Below are positions 1 through 6,843 of a DNA stretch of 8,158 nt, piece by piece (the first letter of the stretch is position 1; each line of letters begins with the position of its first letter). The notes under the pieces are model-generated. The model was not told the origin of the DNA. It saw nothing but the letters and a program-made list of their open reading frames with translations, and made no database searches. Made by a program: the position numbers and the translations under genes. Origin of the DNA: an uncultured Collinsella sp. (GTDB taxonomy: Bacteria; Actinomycetota; Coriobacteriia; Coriobacteriales; Coriobacteriaceae); contig CABQHZ010000078.1 in NCBI GenBank assembly GCA_902464175.1, positions 1 through 8,158 on the forward strand, written 5' to 3'.

Positions 1-63
1 AAGACCTCTTGCGCCGATCAGCTTACGCGCGCTATCGAGGCCGCTCGCGCCGAGATCGCCTAA
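1..63 (+). CDS. C-terminal end of an unrecognised upstream gene (partial)
   Basis: Frame 1 is open from the window edge and reads KTSCADQLTRAIEAARAEIA followed by TAA at 61-63. Third codon positions are mostly G or C, as in the confident genes nearby. The tail looks helical (LTRAIEAARAEIA). Its stop overlaps the next start as TAATG, which suggests one transcript and translational coupling with the lipoprotein gene. Twenty residues are too few to name a family. Confidence 0.6.
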   Translation, partial: KTSCADQLTRAIEAARAEIA

Positions 64-1274
64 TGGGTATCGCCGACCACATCAAGAATGGAATATCGCG
101 CCGTGGCTTTGTGCTCGGCGGTGCTGCCGCGGGCGCTGCCACGGTGCTTGCCGGTTGCTCGAAAAAAACGGGCACCAGCGACGATGCCGCCGGCGAGCCG
201 CAGGTTATCAAGGACGATTCGAAGATTGTCTCGATCACTGATGAGTACGAAGCTGTTGATATCGATCTTGAGCCCACGGCCTCGTGGACGCTGCCGCTGG
301 GCACGCTGCTGTACTACTGTGATGGCGACTACGCTGCCGCGATGATGGCGTCTGCTTCTGCCCTGCATGCCAATACGCTTGGTGTGCTCAACCTGGGCGA
401 TGGCTCGCTTACCACACTTATCGAGGATCCCGTTGAGGGAACCGGTTATGCGTTTTACGACGTTCGCGCGGGTGATGGCGTGTTCGCGTGGGTCGAGATG
501 AACTTTGCCAATGCGTCTTGGAAACTCTATGCGCAAAACCTTGCAGGCTCCTCCCTTACCGGCAACGCTGTCGAGCTCGACCGCGGTGGCGAAAACTACG
601 ATCCGCCGCTCTTCACAGCGTATGGGTCGTCGGTCATCTGGTATAAGATGCCCTCGTCCGGCGGCAGCAAGACGAGTAACGATTCGTACTGCTATCGCCA
701 GTCGCCCAGCGAGTCCAAGCCTGAGACTATTTGGAAGTCGACGGGCCGCTTCGCATCCGCCCCGCGTGTGAGCGACGGCATCCTGACCATCTCGCCCCGC
801 GTGCACAATGATGAGGGCGTCTATTACGGTATGACGGCGATCGACCTGACCGACGGCAACAACACGAAGCGAGCTCAGCTGGTGCTTCCTTCGTCGGTTT
901 CGCCTTTCGAGGCCGTGTATATGGGCGACACCTTCGTGTTCTCCATTGAGGCGACGTATAACGGTGTGGGTAGCCTGGGCAATATGGGCACCTATATCGG
1001 TAACGAGGGCGGGCCGTACCTCTTCCTTTCACGTGAGCCGCTCGCGTGCGCTGCGGGAAGGAAAAATAAATACCTGGTTAAAGTCCAGGCGTCGCATTTT
1101 TTGATTGACACTTCGGCTAAGACCTACGGCTCGCTTCTGTCGCCCGACCGAGCCCTGGAGTATGGCGATTATCCTGCTACGGCGGGTAAATCGAACTCGT
1201 TCCTAACGTACGCAACGGTGCGAAACAGTCAGGGAATTCCCGAGACGGTTACCGCTCGCTTGTTCTCTCTTTAG
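63..1274 (+). CDS. Tat-exported lipoprotein, function unknown (possible beta-propeller-like domain)
   Basis: This is a 403-residue protein. Its N-terminus carries a twin-arginine motif, S-R-R-G-F-V at residues 12-17, then an Ala/Gly-rich hydrophobic stretch and a lipobox LAGC with Cys32. It should therefore be exported folded by the Tat system and lipid-anchored on the outer face of the membrane. The mature part starts with a polar linker and then shows repeated strand-rich units with short turns, such as GVFAWVEMN, WKLYAQNL, SVIWYKMP and LTISPRV. This resembles a beta-propeller or TolB-like fold, but that is inference and I recognise no catalytic motif. I chose ATG 63 because it follows the signal-peptide pattern and overlaps the upstream TAA. 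The in-frame TTG at 9 would add a non-signal basic extension inside the upstream gene. A clear Shine-Dalgarno is lacking, so coupling to the upstream gene is likely. It lies 153 nt before a two-component system, but a functional link is not shown. Confidence 0.85.
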   Translation: MGIADHIKNGISRRGFVLGGAAAGAATVLAGCSKKTGTSDDAAGEPQVIKDDSKIVSITDEYEAVDIDLEPTASWTLPLGTLLYYCDGDYAAAMMASASALHANTLGVLNLGDGSLTTLIEDPVEGTGYAFYDVRAGDGVFAWVEMNFANASWKLYAQNLAGSSLTGNAVELDRGGENYDPPLFTAYGSSVIWYKMPSSGGSKTSNDSYCYRQSPSESKPETIWKSTGRFASAPRVSDGILTISPRVHNDEGVYYGMTAIDLTDGNNTKRAQLVLPSSVSPFEAVYMGDTFVFSIEATYNGVGSLGNMGTYIGNEGGPYLFLSREPLACAAGRKNKYLVKVQASHFLIDTSAKTYGSLLSPDRALEYGDYPATAGKSNSFLTYATVRNSQGIPETVTARLFSL

Positions 1275-1333
1275 TCTCCGAGGGGTTAAAAAGGCGTCGA
1301 CAGGGGAATAAGCGCGTTGTGACTATGAGTACC

Positions 1334-1372
1334 GCCCGCCGAGCTATCGCACCCATGCGATACCCGGTGGGC
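1334..1372 (+). terminator. Strong hairpin after the lipoprotein gene, terminator or regulatory
   Basis: An outer arm GCCCGCCG (1334-1341) pairs with CGGTGGGC (1365-1372) through one G-U wobble. An inner perfect arm TATCGCA (1345-1351) pairs with TGCGATA (1356-1362) around a CCCA loop, with a small internal loop between the two stems. It sits between the lipoprotein stop and the response regulator. There is no T-tract after it, so it is not a canonical intrinsic terminator. A -10-like TAAAAT (1383-1388) lies 10 nt downstream, but no good -35 sits at 16-18 bp from it. The hairpin could end the lipoprotein transcript or could act at the regulator promoter. Confidence 0.4.
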
Positions 1373-1427
1373 TCAGGTGCGTTAAAATGAGCTTGTTCTT
1401 AGCTAATTGAGACAGGGGGGCCGTGTT

Positions 1428-2150
1428 ATGGCTTCAGATGCAAAAAAGATTCTGCTGGTCGAGGATGAGAAGGCAATCCGTGACGCTGTCGCTGCCTATC
1501 TCGAGCGCGAGGGCTATTGGGTTGTGGGCGTCGGCGACGGCCAGTCCGCTATCGAAGAGTTTGAGAAGCATCAGTTCGACCTGGTCGTGCTCGACCTCAT
1601 GCTCCCTAAGATTCCCGGCGAGCGCGTTTGCCGCACCATTCGCGACACCTCGGATGTTCCCATCATTATGCTGACGGCCAAGGGCGAGATCGAGGACCGT
1701 ATTATCGGCCTCGAGCTCGGTGCCGACGACTACCTGATCAAGCCGTTCTCGCCGCGCGAGCTTGTCGCGCGCGTACGCGCCTTGTTCCGCCGTGCCCACC
1801 AGGCCGATGAACCGGCCGTCGAGGTGCTCGACTTTGGCGATCTGGTCATTGACATCTCGGGCCACAAGATTTTGGTCGAGGGCAAGGAAGTTGACCTGAC
1901 GGCTTCCGAGTTCAAGCTGCTCACCACGCTTGCCCGCCACCCCGGCCGCGTCTACAACCGCATGGAGCTGGTCGAGAAGGTGCTCGGCTACGACTTTGAG
2001 GGTTATGAGCGCACCATCGACAGCCACGTGAAGAACCTTCGCGCCAAGCTGGGCGACGACCCCAAGAAGCCCAAGTGGCTCTACACCGTCCACGGTGTCG
2101 GCTACCGCTTCGAGGCTCCGACCAAGACCGATAAGTCGGACGAGAAATAA
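1428..2150 (+). CDS. OmpR/PhoB-family two-component response regulator
   Basis: This 240-residue cytoplasmic transcription factor has an N-terminal receiver domain (about 7-120) with all key residues: acidic pair Glu12/Asp13, phospho-acceptor Asp56 (VVLDLMLP), Thr83 (MLTA) and Lys105 in LIKPF. An OmpR-type winged-helix DNA-binding domain follows (about 133-229). It has the typical VDLTASEFKLL start, a recognition-helix region ending in RTIDSHVKNLRAKLG, and the closing wing LYTVHGVGYRF. I take ATG 1428 because a G6 run (1415-1420) lies 7 nt upstream as ribosome binding site. The in-frame TTG at 1407 would place that site inside the gene. The sensor kinase follows after 12 nt, so the two are cotranscribed. 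The target genes and stimulus cannot be read from the sequence, and I do not assign a named orthologue. Confidence 0.96.
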   Translation: MASDAKKILLVEDEKAIRDAVAAYLEREGYWVVGVGDGQSAIEEFEKHQFDLVVLDLMLPKIPGERVCRTIRDTSDVPIIMLTAKGEIEDRIIGLELGADDYLIKPFSPRELVARVRALFRRAHQADEPAVEVLDFGDLVIDISGHKILVEGKEVDLTASEFKLLTTLARHPGRVYNRMELVEKVLGYDFEGYERTIDSHVKNLRAKLGDDPKKPKWLYTVHGVGYRFEAPTKTDKSDEK

Positions 2151-2162
2151 AGGAAATCACAT

Positions 2163-3728
2163 ATGACACCTGCGCGCTTTGAAATCGGGCAAAAGCATAA
2201 GCAGGAGAACGAGGCGGGTTCCAAGGCTAGTTGGAACACGCCTCGTTCCGATTCACGGCCAACGATGAGCTATCCCTCGCGTATGGCCCTGGCTTTTGCC
2301 CTGACATCGCTCATGACGGTATTGGTGCTGGTGGGCGTAGTCTCCGTTGTATGGGGCACGGTTTTTACGGATTACACGCGCTCCAATATTGTCGAAATTG
2401 CCAATTCCGCTGCCGAAAAGCTTGCGACATCGTATGAGGAAAACGGCAATTGGACTGCGGGCGAGCTACGTACGGTCGCGACATCGAGTTTGGTGTCCGA
2501 CGATTTGGGTATGCAGGTCGTCAACAAGAAAGGCGTTGTCGTTTATGACGACTCATGGCCTTCGGCAAGCGCGACCGCCGATGTGCGCGAGAGCGAATCG
2601 CCGTCGAGCAGCTCGAGCGGGAAAAAAGCATCGCATAGTCCAGTCTCGTCGGCTCCCACCGGCTCCGATAGCGTTGCCAACGTCGAAATCATAACGTCTT
2701 CCGGGGAGCATGTCGGACAGGTAAAGCTGTGGGCGATTGGCTCCGATGCCCTGCTCACCAAGGCAGACTCAGCATTCAGAGAAAAGACCTTTAACGCCAT
2801 GGCCCTTGCTGCGGTTGTGGCCGTCTGCATCTCGGTCGTTATCGGATCACTCGTGTCGCGCATGCTCACCAAGCCGATTCATCGTATTACCAGCACCGCC
2901 AAGCAGATCCGCGATGGAGACCTGTCCGCTCGTACGGGCTTGCGCGGCGATGATGAGATCGATCAGCTGGGAGAGACCTTCGACGAGATGGCCACCTCAC
3001 TCGAAAAGGATATGAAGCACGAGAAGCGCCTGACCTCTGATGTTGCCCACGAGCTGCGCACGCCGCTCATGGCAATGCTTGCAACGGTCGAGGCCATGCA
3101 AGACGGTGTGTATCCCACCGATGACGAACACCTGGAGACAGTCGCATCCGAGACGCGTCGTCTGGCCCGTCTGGTGCAGCAGATGCTCGACCTGTCGCGC
3201 ATGGAAAACAGTACCGCGCCGCTCAACCTGGAGCCGGTGGACATGGTGCCGTTTGTGCGTTCGATTGTGAATGGCCAGGAGCGACTGTTTGCCGATCGTG
3301 ACCTGCGCTTGCGCTTTGCGGATGAGACGCAGGGTCACGATGACGTTGTCGAGGCAGATCCCGACATGATCACGCAATGCGTCATCAACCTTTTGAGTAA
3401 CGCCATGCGCTATACCCCCGAGGGGGGTTGGGTCGTGGTGTCGGTGCTCAGCGACCGCAAGCACGTCGATATCGCGGTTTCGGATACGGGCATCGGTATT
3501 GCCAAGGATGATTTGTCGCGCATCTTCGGTCGTTTTTGGCGTGCCGACGCCAGTCGCGCCCGCGAGGCGGGTGGCCTGGGCGTGGGCCTCGCCGTGACCA
3601 AGCAGATTGTCGAGCGTCATCACGGCTACATATCCGTGGAGTCGGAGCTTGGAAAGGGTACGACTTTTACGATTCATCTGCCTCGCGAGCACACGGCGGA
3701 CGCGGCATCTACTACAATGGAGCACTAG
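2163..3728 (+). CDS. Membrane sensor histidine kinase with HAMP domain, partner of the upstream regulator
   Basis: This is a 521-residue protein. A cytoplasmic N-terminal extension (1-40) leads into a first transmembrane segment (about 41-68). An extracytoplasmic sensor region (about 69-210) follows, then a second membrane segment (about 211-233) and HAMP (about 234-286, containing TKPIHRIT and DEIDQLGETFDEM). The H-box TSDVAHELRTPL has phospho-acceptor His296. The ATP-binding domain has the N-box INLLSNAMRYTPE (Asn409, Asn413), G1 DTGIGI (441-446), the F-box FGRFWR and G2 GGLGVGLAV (470-478). It is a classical class I kinase expected to phosphorylate Asp56 of the neighbouring regulator. The sensor region is split by a Ser-rich low-complexity stretch (about 133-170) that looks like a flexible insert. 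The start ATG 2163 has AAGGA at 2149-2153, overlapping the regulator's TAA, which suggests coupling. The signal sensed is unknown. Confidence 0.96.
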   Translation: MTPARFEIGQKHKQENEAGSKASWNTPRSDSRPTMSYPSRMALAFALTSLMTVLVLVGVVSVVWGTVFTDYTRSNIVEIANSAAEKLATSYEENGNWTAGELRTVATSSLVSDDLGMQVVNKKGVVVYDDSWPSASATADVRESESPSSSSSGKKASHSPVSSAPTGSDSVANVEIITSSGEHVGQVKLWAIGSDALLTKADSAFREKTFNAMALAAVVAVCISVVIGSLVSRMLTKPIHRITSTAKQIRDGDLSARTGLRGDDEIDQLGETFDEMATSLEKDMKHEKRLTSDVAHELRTPLMAMLATVEAMQDGVYPTDDEHLETVASETRRLARLVQQMLDLSRMENSTAPLNLEPVDMVPFVRSIVNGQERLFADRDLRLRFADETQGHDDVVEADPDMITQCVINLLSNAMRYTPEGGWVVVSVLSDRKHVDIAVSDTGIGIAKDDLSRIFGRFWRADASRAREAGGLGVGLAVTKQIVERHHGYISVESELGKGTTFTIHLPREHTADAASTTMEH

Positions 3729-3837
3729 CTTTTCGCTATTCGGTGAAGGAGGGGTTTCGTCCCTGCCGCTCCGAGTTTGCGAAAACGTGCGGGAAAGAAC
3801 CCGCATTACTGTCGTATTTTGGTAAGGAGTGACTCAC
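3729..3837 (+). promoter_or_regulatory. purC leader region with a palindrome and a hairpin
   Basis: This 109-nt gap separates the kinase from purC. It holds an imperfect 12-bp palindrome GTTTGCGAAAAC (3775-3786, 10 of 12 positions symmetric, central CG). It also holds a perfect 6-bp hairpin TGCGGG/CCCGCA around AAAGAA (3788-3805). A Shine-Dalgarno-like GAAGGAGGGG (3745-3754) is not followed by a suitably spaced start, and it can partly pair with downstream CCC/CTCC. I do not see a convincing -35/-10 pair or a known purine riboswitch. The palindrome could be an operator for a purine-responsive or LacI-type repressor, but that is speculative. Confidence 0.3.
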
Positions 3838-4725
3838 GTGACAACGATGGAGCGTCGTCCGGATTCCCGTGGCAAGGTTCGTGATATCTACGATGCCGGT
3901 GAAAACCTGCTGATGGTCGCCACCGACCGCATTTCTGCGTTCGACTTCATTCTTCCCGACGAGATTCCGTTTAAGGGAGAGGTGCTCAACCGCATCTCGG
4001 CATTCTGGTTCGATAAGTTTGCCGACATCGTTCCCAACCACCTCGTTTCCATCGACCCGGCGGATTTCCCTGAGGAGTTTGCTGAGTATCGTGACTACCT
4101 CGCCGGCCGCGCCATGCTGGTCAAGAAGGCCCAGACGATTCCTATCGAGTGCATCGTCCGCGGCTATCTGACCGGTTCGGGCAAGAAGACCTACGACGAG
4201 AACGGCACCGTCTGTGGCATTCAGCTGCCTGAGGGCCTAACGGAGGCGTCCAAGCTCCCTGAGCCGCTGTTCACGCCCTCCACGAAGGCCGAGATCGGTG
4301 ACCATGACGAGAACATCTCGTTCGAGCGTTGCTGCGAGATCGTTGGCGAGGACATCGCCACGCAGATCCGCGACCTATCTCTCAAGATCTACAAGGCCGC
4401 TGCCGAGTACGCCGCGACCCGTGGCATCATCATTGCCGACACCAAGTTCGAGTTTGGTGTCATCGATGGCAAGGTCACGCTGATCGACGAGTGCCTCACG
4501 CCCGACTCCAGCCGTTTCTGGCCTGCCGCCAGCTACGAGGAGGGCAAGATTCAGCCCAGCTACGACAAACAATTCGTCCGCAATTGGCTCAAGGCCAACT
4601 GGGATATGACGGGGGAGACCCCGCACCTGCCCGCCGAGGTCATCGATGGCACGTCCGAGCGCTATCGCGAGGCCTTCCAAATCATCACGGGCTCCCAGTT
4701 CACAAGCATGAAGGAGAATGCGTAA
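3838..4725 (+). CDS. purC: Phosphoribosylaminoimidazole-succinocarboxamide synthase (SAICAR synthetase)
   Basis: This cytoplasmic enzyme of de novo purine synthesis ligates aspartate to CAIR using ATP to give SAICAR. The 295 residues match the longer single-domain form of the family. Visible signatures are the nucleotide-binding GKVRDIYD near the N-terminus (12-19) and ATDRISAFDF (28-37). The family signatures are IECIVRGYLTGSGKKTY (103-119), then IADTKFEFG (199-207) followed by LIDECLTPDSSRFWP (215-229). I start at GTG 3838 because TAAGGAG (3823-3829) lies 8 nt upstream. The in-frame GTG at 3829 overlaps that site and cannot use it, while ATG 3847 is an alternative 3 codons further in. The gene is followed without a gap by a small membrane-protein gene. 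No other pur gene is present in the window. Confidence 0.97.
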   Translation: MTTMERRPDSRGKVRDIYDAGENLLMVATDRISAFDFILPDEIPFKGEVLNRISAFWFDKFADIVPNHLVSIDPADFPEEFAEYRDYLAGRAMLVKKAQTIPIECIVRGYLTGSGKKTYDENGTVCGIQLPEGLTEASKLPEPLFTPSTKAEIGDHDENISFERCCEIVGEDIATQIRDLSLKIYKAAAEYAATRGIIIADTKFEFGVIDGKVTLIDECLTPDSSRFWPAASYEEGKIQPSYDKQFVRNWLKANWDMTGETPHLPAEVIDGTSERYREAFQIITGSQFTSMKENA

Positions 4726-5301
4726 GTGAGTACCCGCAGCGCCACGAACAAGCGCACGCAATCCCGCGAGGTTACCGGGGTTGCGCGCAAGTCCGCCGCA
4801 TCCGCTAAGCCCGCCCGTCAGGCAGCGAGCTCTGTTCACGTCGTGCCGGCATCATCCAAGGCACGCCGTAAAGAGCTCGAGAAGGGCGAAAACCTGGAAG
4901 GCCTTTCCAAGGAGGAAAAGCGCGCCCGCAAGGCCAAGCAGCGCGCCCGCGAGGATCGCATCTACACGGTGTCGAATATCCTTCTCAAGCAGGATGAGGA
5001 CTACACCAAGCGCCGCCGTATTTGGTGGGCCGTGCTCGCTATCGGCATGGTGTTCATCGTGGCAATTTGGGCTTCGTTCTACTTCGTTCCCGGCGGCACG
5101 GTGTCCAGTCCTGTTCAGATGGTTGGCATCGTTGTGTCCTATGTCATCATCCTGGGTGACTTTATCTATGACTTCGCTCGTATTCGTCCCTTGCGCAACA
5201 TGTACCGCGCGCAGGCCGAAGGCATGTCCGAGAACAAGCTCAACGCTCTTATCGAGCGCGCAGCTGCCGAGGAGGACAAAAAGGACTCCAAGAAGAAGTA
5301 G
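4726..5301 (+). CDS. Small basic two-TM membrane protein of unknown function, coupled to purC
   Basis: This is a 191-residue protein. About 98 residues of polar, Lys/Arg/Ala/Ser-rich N-terminus include a charged, probably coiled segment (about 45-78, SKEEKRARKAKQRARED). Two hydrophobic segments follow (about 99-121 and 129-149), joined by a short PGG turn. A short loop RIRPLRNMYRAQ and a charged tail ending in Lys residues close the protein. Both termini are probably cytoplasmic, giving a membrane hairpin with a basic N-terminal arm. It vaguely recalls actinobacterial DUF3043 proteins in layout (basic arm, two TM, Arg-rich exit), but I cannot confirm this. The start is GTG 4726, directly after the purC TAA, with AAGGAG at 4711-4716 inside purC. 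Translation is therefore probably coupled. An intrinsic terminator follows the gene. Confidence 0.85.
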   Translation: MSTRSATNKRTQSREVTGVARKSAASAKPARQAASSVHVVPASSKARRKELEKGENLEGLSKEEKRARKAKQRAREDRIYTVSNILLKQDEDYTKRRRIWWAVLAIGMVFIVAIWASFYFVPGGTVSSPVQMVGIVVSYVIILGDFIYDFARIRPLRNMYRAQAEGMSENKLNALIERAAAEEDKKDSKKK

Positions 5302-5304
5302 CGT

Positions 5305-5334
5305 TTGCATGCATACTTATCGCTAAGATATAAG
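5305..5334 (+). promoter_or_regulatory. Possible aminopeptidase promoter overlapping the terminator
   Basis: TTGCAT (5305-5310, 3 of 6 consensus matches) and TATAAG (5329-5334, 5 of 6) are separated by 18 bp, a workable sigma-70-type pair. Initiation would fall near 5341, at the end of the left arm of the downstream terminator. The -35 is weak, so this is tentative. Confidence 0.3.
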
Positions 5335-5362
5335 GCGCGTCGTTTTTGCGGCGCGCCTTTTT
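5332..5362 (+). terminator. Intrinsic terminator of the purC unit
   Basis: An 11-bp stem AAGGCGCGTCG (5332-5342) pairs with CGGCGCGCCTT (5349-5359) with one G-U wobble. The loop is TTTTTG and a run of five T ends at 5362. It lies 30 nt after the stop of the membrane-protein gene and fits a classic rho-independent terminator. Confidence 0.85.
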
Positions 5363-5390
5363 ACTGTTCTATAGATAGATGGAGTGGCAC

Positions 5391-6671
5391 ATGATTCGAG
5401 CTGCCCTGACGGTCGAAGAAGCTCTGGAGGGCATGAAGGCCCTGGAGCCCAAGATTAAAAACTATGCGCGTCTGGTTGTCCGCAAGGGCGTAAACGTCAA
5501 GCCCGGCCAGGAGGTTGTCGTTCAGTCTCCGGTCGAGTGCGCGCCTTTTGCCCGCGTGGTGGTCGCGGAGGCTTATGCCGCCGGCGCTGGCCACGTGACA
5601 GTCATTTGGGCCGATGACGCCGTGACAAGGCTTACGTACGAGCATGTCGATAAAAGCTATTTTGAGCAGACGCCCGAGTGGAAGCGCCTGCAGTTGGATT
5701 CCCTGGCCCAGGACGGTGCCTGCTTTATCTTTATCGAGGGTGCGGACCCAGCGGCTCTGAAGGGCATTGACCCCGCCAAGCCCGCCGCGGCTTCCAAGGC
5801 AAGGAATACGCAGTGCAAGGTCTTCCGCCGTGGGCTGGACTACAACATCAACCCGTGGTGCATCGCCGGCGCGCCGGTCGTTGCCTGGGCTCGCGAGGTG
5901 TTCCCGGGAGACGCCGATGAGGTTGCAATCTATAAGCTGTGGAATGCGATTCTGCACACCGCTCGCGCCGATGGCCAGGACCCGGAGAGCGACTGGGAAC
6001 TCCATGACGCCGCATTCGAAAAGAATCTGCGTTTCCTGAACGACAATCGTTTCGACTATCTGCATTACACCTCGGCAAATGGAACCGATCTGACGATTGG
6101 CATGACGAAAGGTCACGAGTGGGCCGGCGGCAAGGGCAAGACGCCCGATGGGCACCCCTTCTTCCCCAACATTCCCACCGAGGAAGTCTTCACCTCGCCT
6201 GATCGTATGCGCGCCGACGGTATCGTGTATTCGGCTATGCCGCTCATTCATCACGGTAACAAGGTTGACGATTTTTGGATTAAGTTCGAGGCCGGCCGCG
6301 TAGTGGACTACGATGCCCGCGTGGGCAAGGCGACGCTTGCGAGCATCATTGACACCGACGAAGGTGCCGCTCGTCTGGGCGAGGTCGCGCTCATCTCCAA
6401 GAACACGCCGATCCGTGAAAGTGGCGTTCTGTTCTATGACACGCTCTATGATGAGAACGCTAGCTGCCATCTCGCGCTAGGTGTCGGTTTCCCCGAATGC
6501 ATCGAGGGTGGGTATGACATGTCCAAGGAGGAGCTCCTGGAGCATGGCGTTAACGTCTCGAGCACGCACGTCGATTTTATGATCGGCACGGACGACATCG
6601 ATATTACGGGCATTACGCCTGATGGACGTGAAGTTGTGATTTTCCAGAACGGCCAATGGAGTTGGGAATAG
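5391..6671 (+). CDS. M29-family metallo-aminopeptidase (AmpS/AmpT/PepS-like)
   Basis: This 426-residue cytoplasmic enzyme is expected to remove N-terminal residues from peptides using two metal ions. Its length is close to the family's usual ~410. The N-terminal half starts with ALEPKIKNYARLVVRKGVNVKPGQEVVVQ. Metal-site residues are recognisable by spacing: Glu265 in PTEEVFTSP, Glu331 in RLGEVAL, His360 in ENASCHLALG, and His393 and Asp395 in THVDFMIG. Offsets 265-331-360 equal those of the Thermus enzyme (250-316-345). The residue seven after His360, normally the active-site Tyr, is Phe367 here. I start at ATG 5391, with GGAG at 5381-5384. ATG 5379 lacks a site, and ATG 5433 has GGAGGG only one base away. 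The gene follows a terminator and ends inside the tRNA promoter, so it is probably monocistronic. Confidence 0.93.
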   Translation: MIRAALTVEEALEGMKALEPKIKNYARLVVRKGVNVKPGQEVVVQSPVECAPFARVVVAEAYAAGAGHVTVIWADDAVTRLTYEHVDKSYFEQTPEWKRLQLDSLAQDGACFIFIEGADPAALKGIDPAKPAAASKARNTQCKVFRRGLDYNINPWCIAGAPVVAWAREVFPGDADEVAIYKLWNAILHTARADGQDPESDWELHDAAFEKNLRFLNDNRFDYLHYTSANGTDLTIGMTKGHEWAGGKGKTPDGHPFFPNIPTEEVFTSPDRMRADGIVYSAMPLIHHGNKVDDFWIKFEAGRVVDYDARVGKATLASIIDTDEGAARLGEVALISKNTPIRESGVLFYDTLYDENASCHLALGVGFPECIEGGYDMSKEELLEHGVNVSSTHVDFMIGTDDIDITGITPDGREVVIFQNGQWSWE

Positions 6672-6690
6672 TCCCAGACCGTGGTACAAT
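6662..6690 (+). promoter_or_regulatory. Promoter of tRNA-Lys
   Basis: TTGGGA (6662-6667, 4 of 6 consensus matches) and TACAAT (6685-6690, 5 of 6) are exactly 17 bp apart. Initiation would fall around 6697, just before the tRNA. The -35 lies inside the last codons of the aminopeptidase gene. Confidence 0.65.
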
Positions 6691-6699
6691 GCCACCCGC

Positions 6700-6775
6700 G
6701 GGCCGTTAGCTCAGCTGGCAGAGCAGGGGACTTTTAATCCCAAGGTCCAGGGTTCGAACCCCTGACGGCCCACCA
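6700..6775 (+). tRNA. tRNA-Lys (anticodon UUU), CCA encoded
   Basis: A full cloverleaf is present. The acceptor stem is GGGCCGT (6700-6706) with ACGGCCC (6765-6771), then discriminator A6772 and encoded CCA. The D stem is GCTC/GAGC. The anticodon loop CTTTTAA (6731-6737) gives anticodon TTT at 6733-6735, which reads AAA/AAG Lys codons. The T arm is CAGGG-TTCGAAC-CCCTG. The lowest anticodon-stem pair is G-A, which is tolerated at 27-43. Its 3' end is duplicated downstream, and an AT-rich gene follows, so this tRNA may be an integration site. Confidence 0.97.
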
Positions 6776-6843
6776 TAGAATAGAAAAGCGACTGGTGGAT
6801 GCCGGCCGCTTTTTTGTTGCCGCGACATGGGTTCGAACCCGAA
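6774..6843 (+). repeat. Copy A of a tRNA-linked terminator/T-arm repeat
   Basis: The block starts with CATAGAATAGAAA at the CCA end of tRNA-Lys, runs through the terminator hairpin, continues as CGCTTTTTTGTTGCCG, and ends with GGGTTCGAACCCGAA (6829-6843), whose first 12 bases are a perfect palindrome. Copy B lies at 7940-8008. The flanking motifs are identical in both except for one extra A in copy A, while the hairpin interior and a 6-nt spacer differ. The two copies bracket the TraX-family gene. Confidence 0.8.
6787..6815 (+). terminator. Intrinsic terminator after tRNA-Lys
   Basis: AGCGACTGG (6787-6795) pairs with CCGGCCGCT (6802-6810) with one A-C mismatch and one wobble. The loop is TGGATG and a run of six T ends at 6815. 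It lies 11 nt after the tRNA CCA end. Confidence 0.85.

Noticed and set aside
1383..1388. TAAAAT as a confident promoter for the two-component genes
   Set aside because: No acceptable -35 element lies at 16-18 bp. It is mentioned only as a possible -10.
2997..3806. 269-codon minus-strand frame antisense to the kinase
   Set aside because: It overlaps the H-box to G2 catalytic core of the kinase on the plus strand and shows no domain of its own.
3743..3832. Short GTG-initiated leader peptide (29 codons) before purC
   Set aside because: No ribosome site precedes the GTG, the SD-like sequence lies inside the frame, and the composition shows no attenuator-type codon run.
5361..6470. 369-codon minus-strand frame antisense to the aminopeptidase
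   Set aside because: It is the shadow expected from GC-rich codon bias. The plus strand carries a complete family match with conserved metal ligands.
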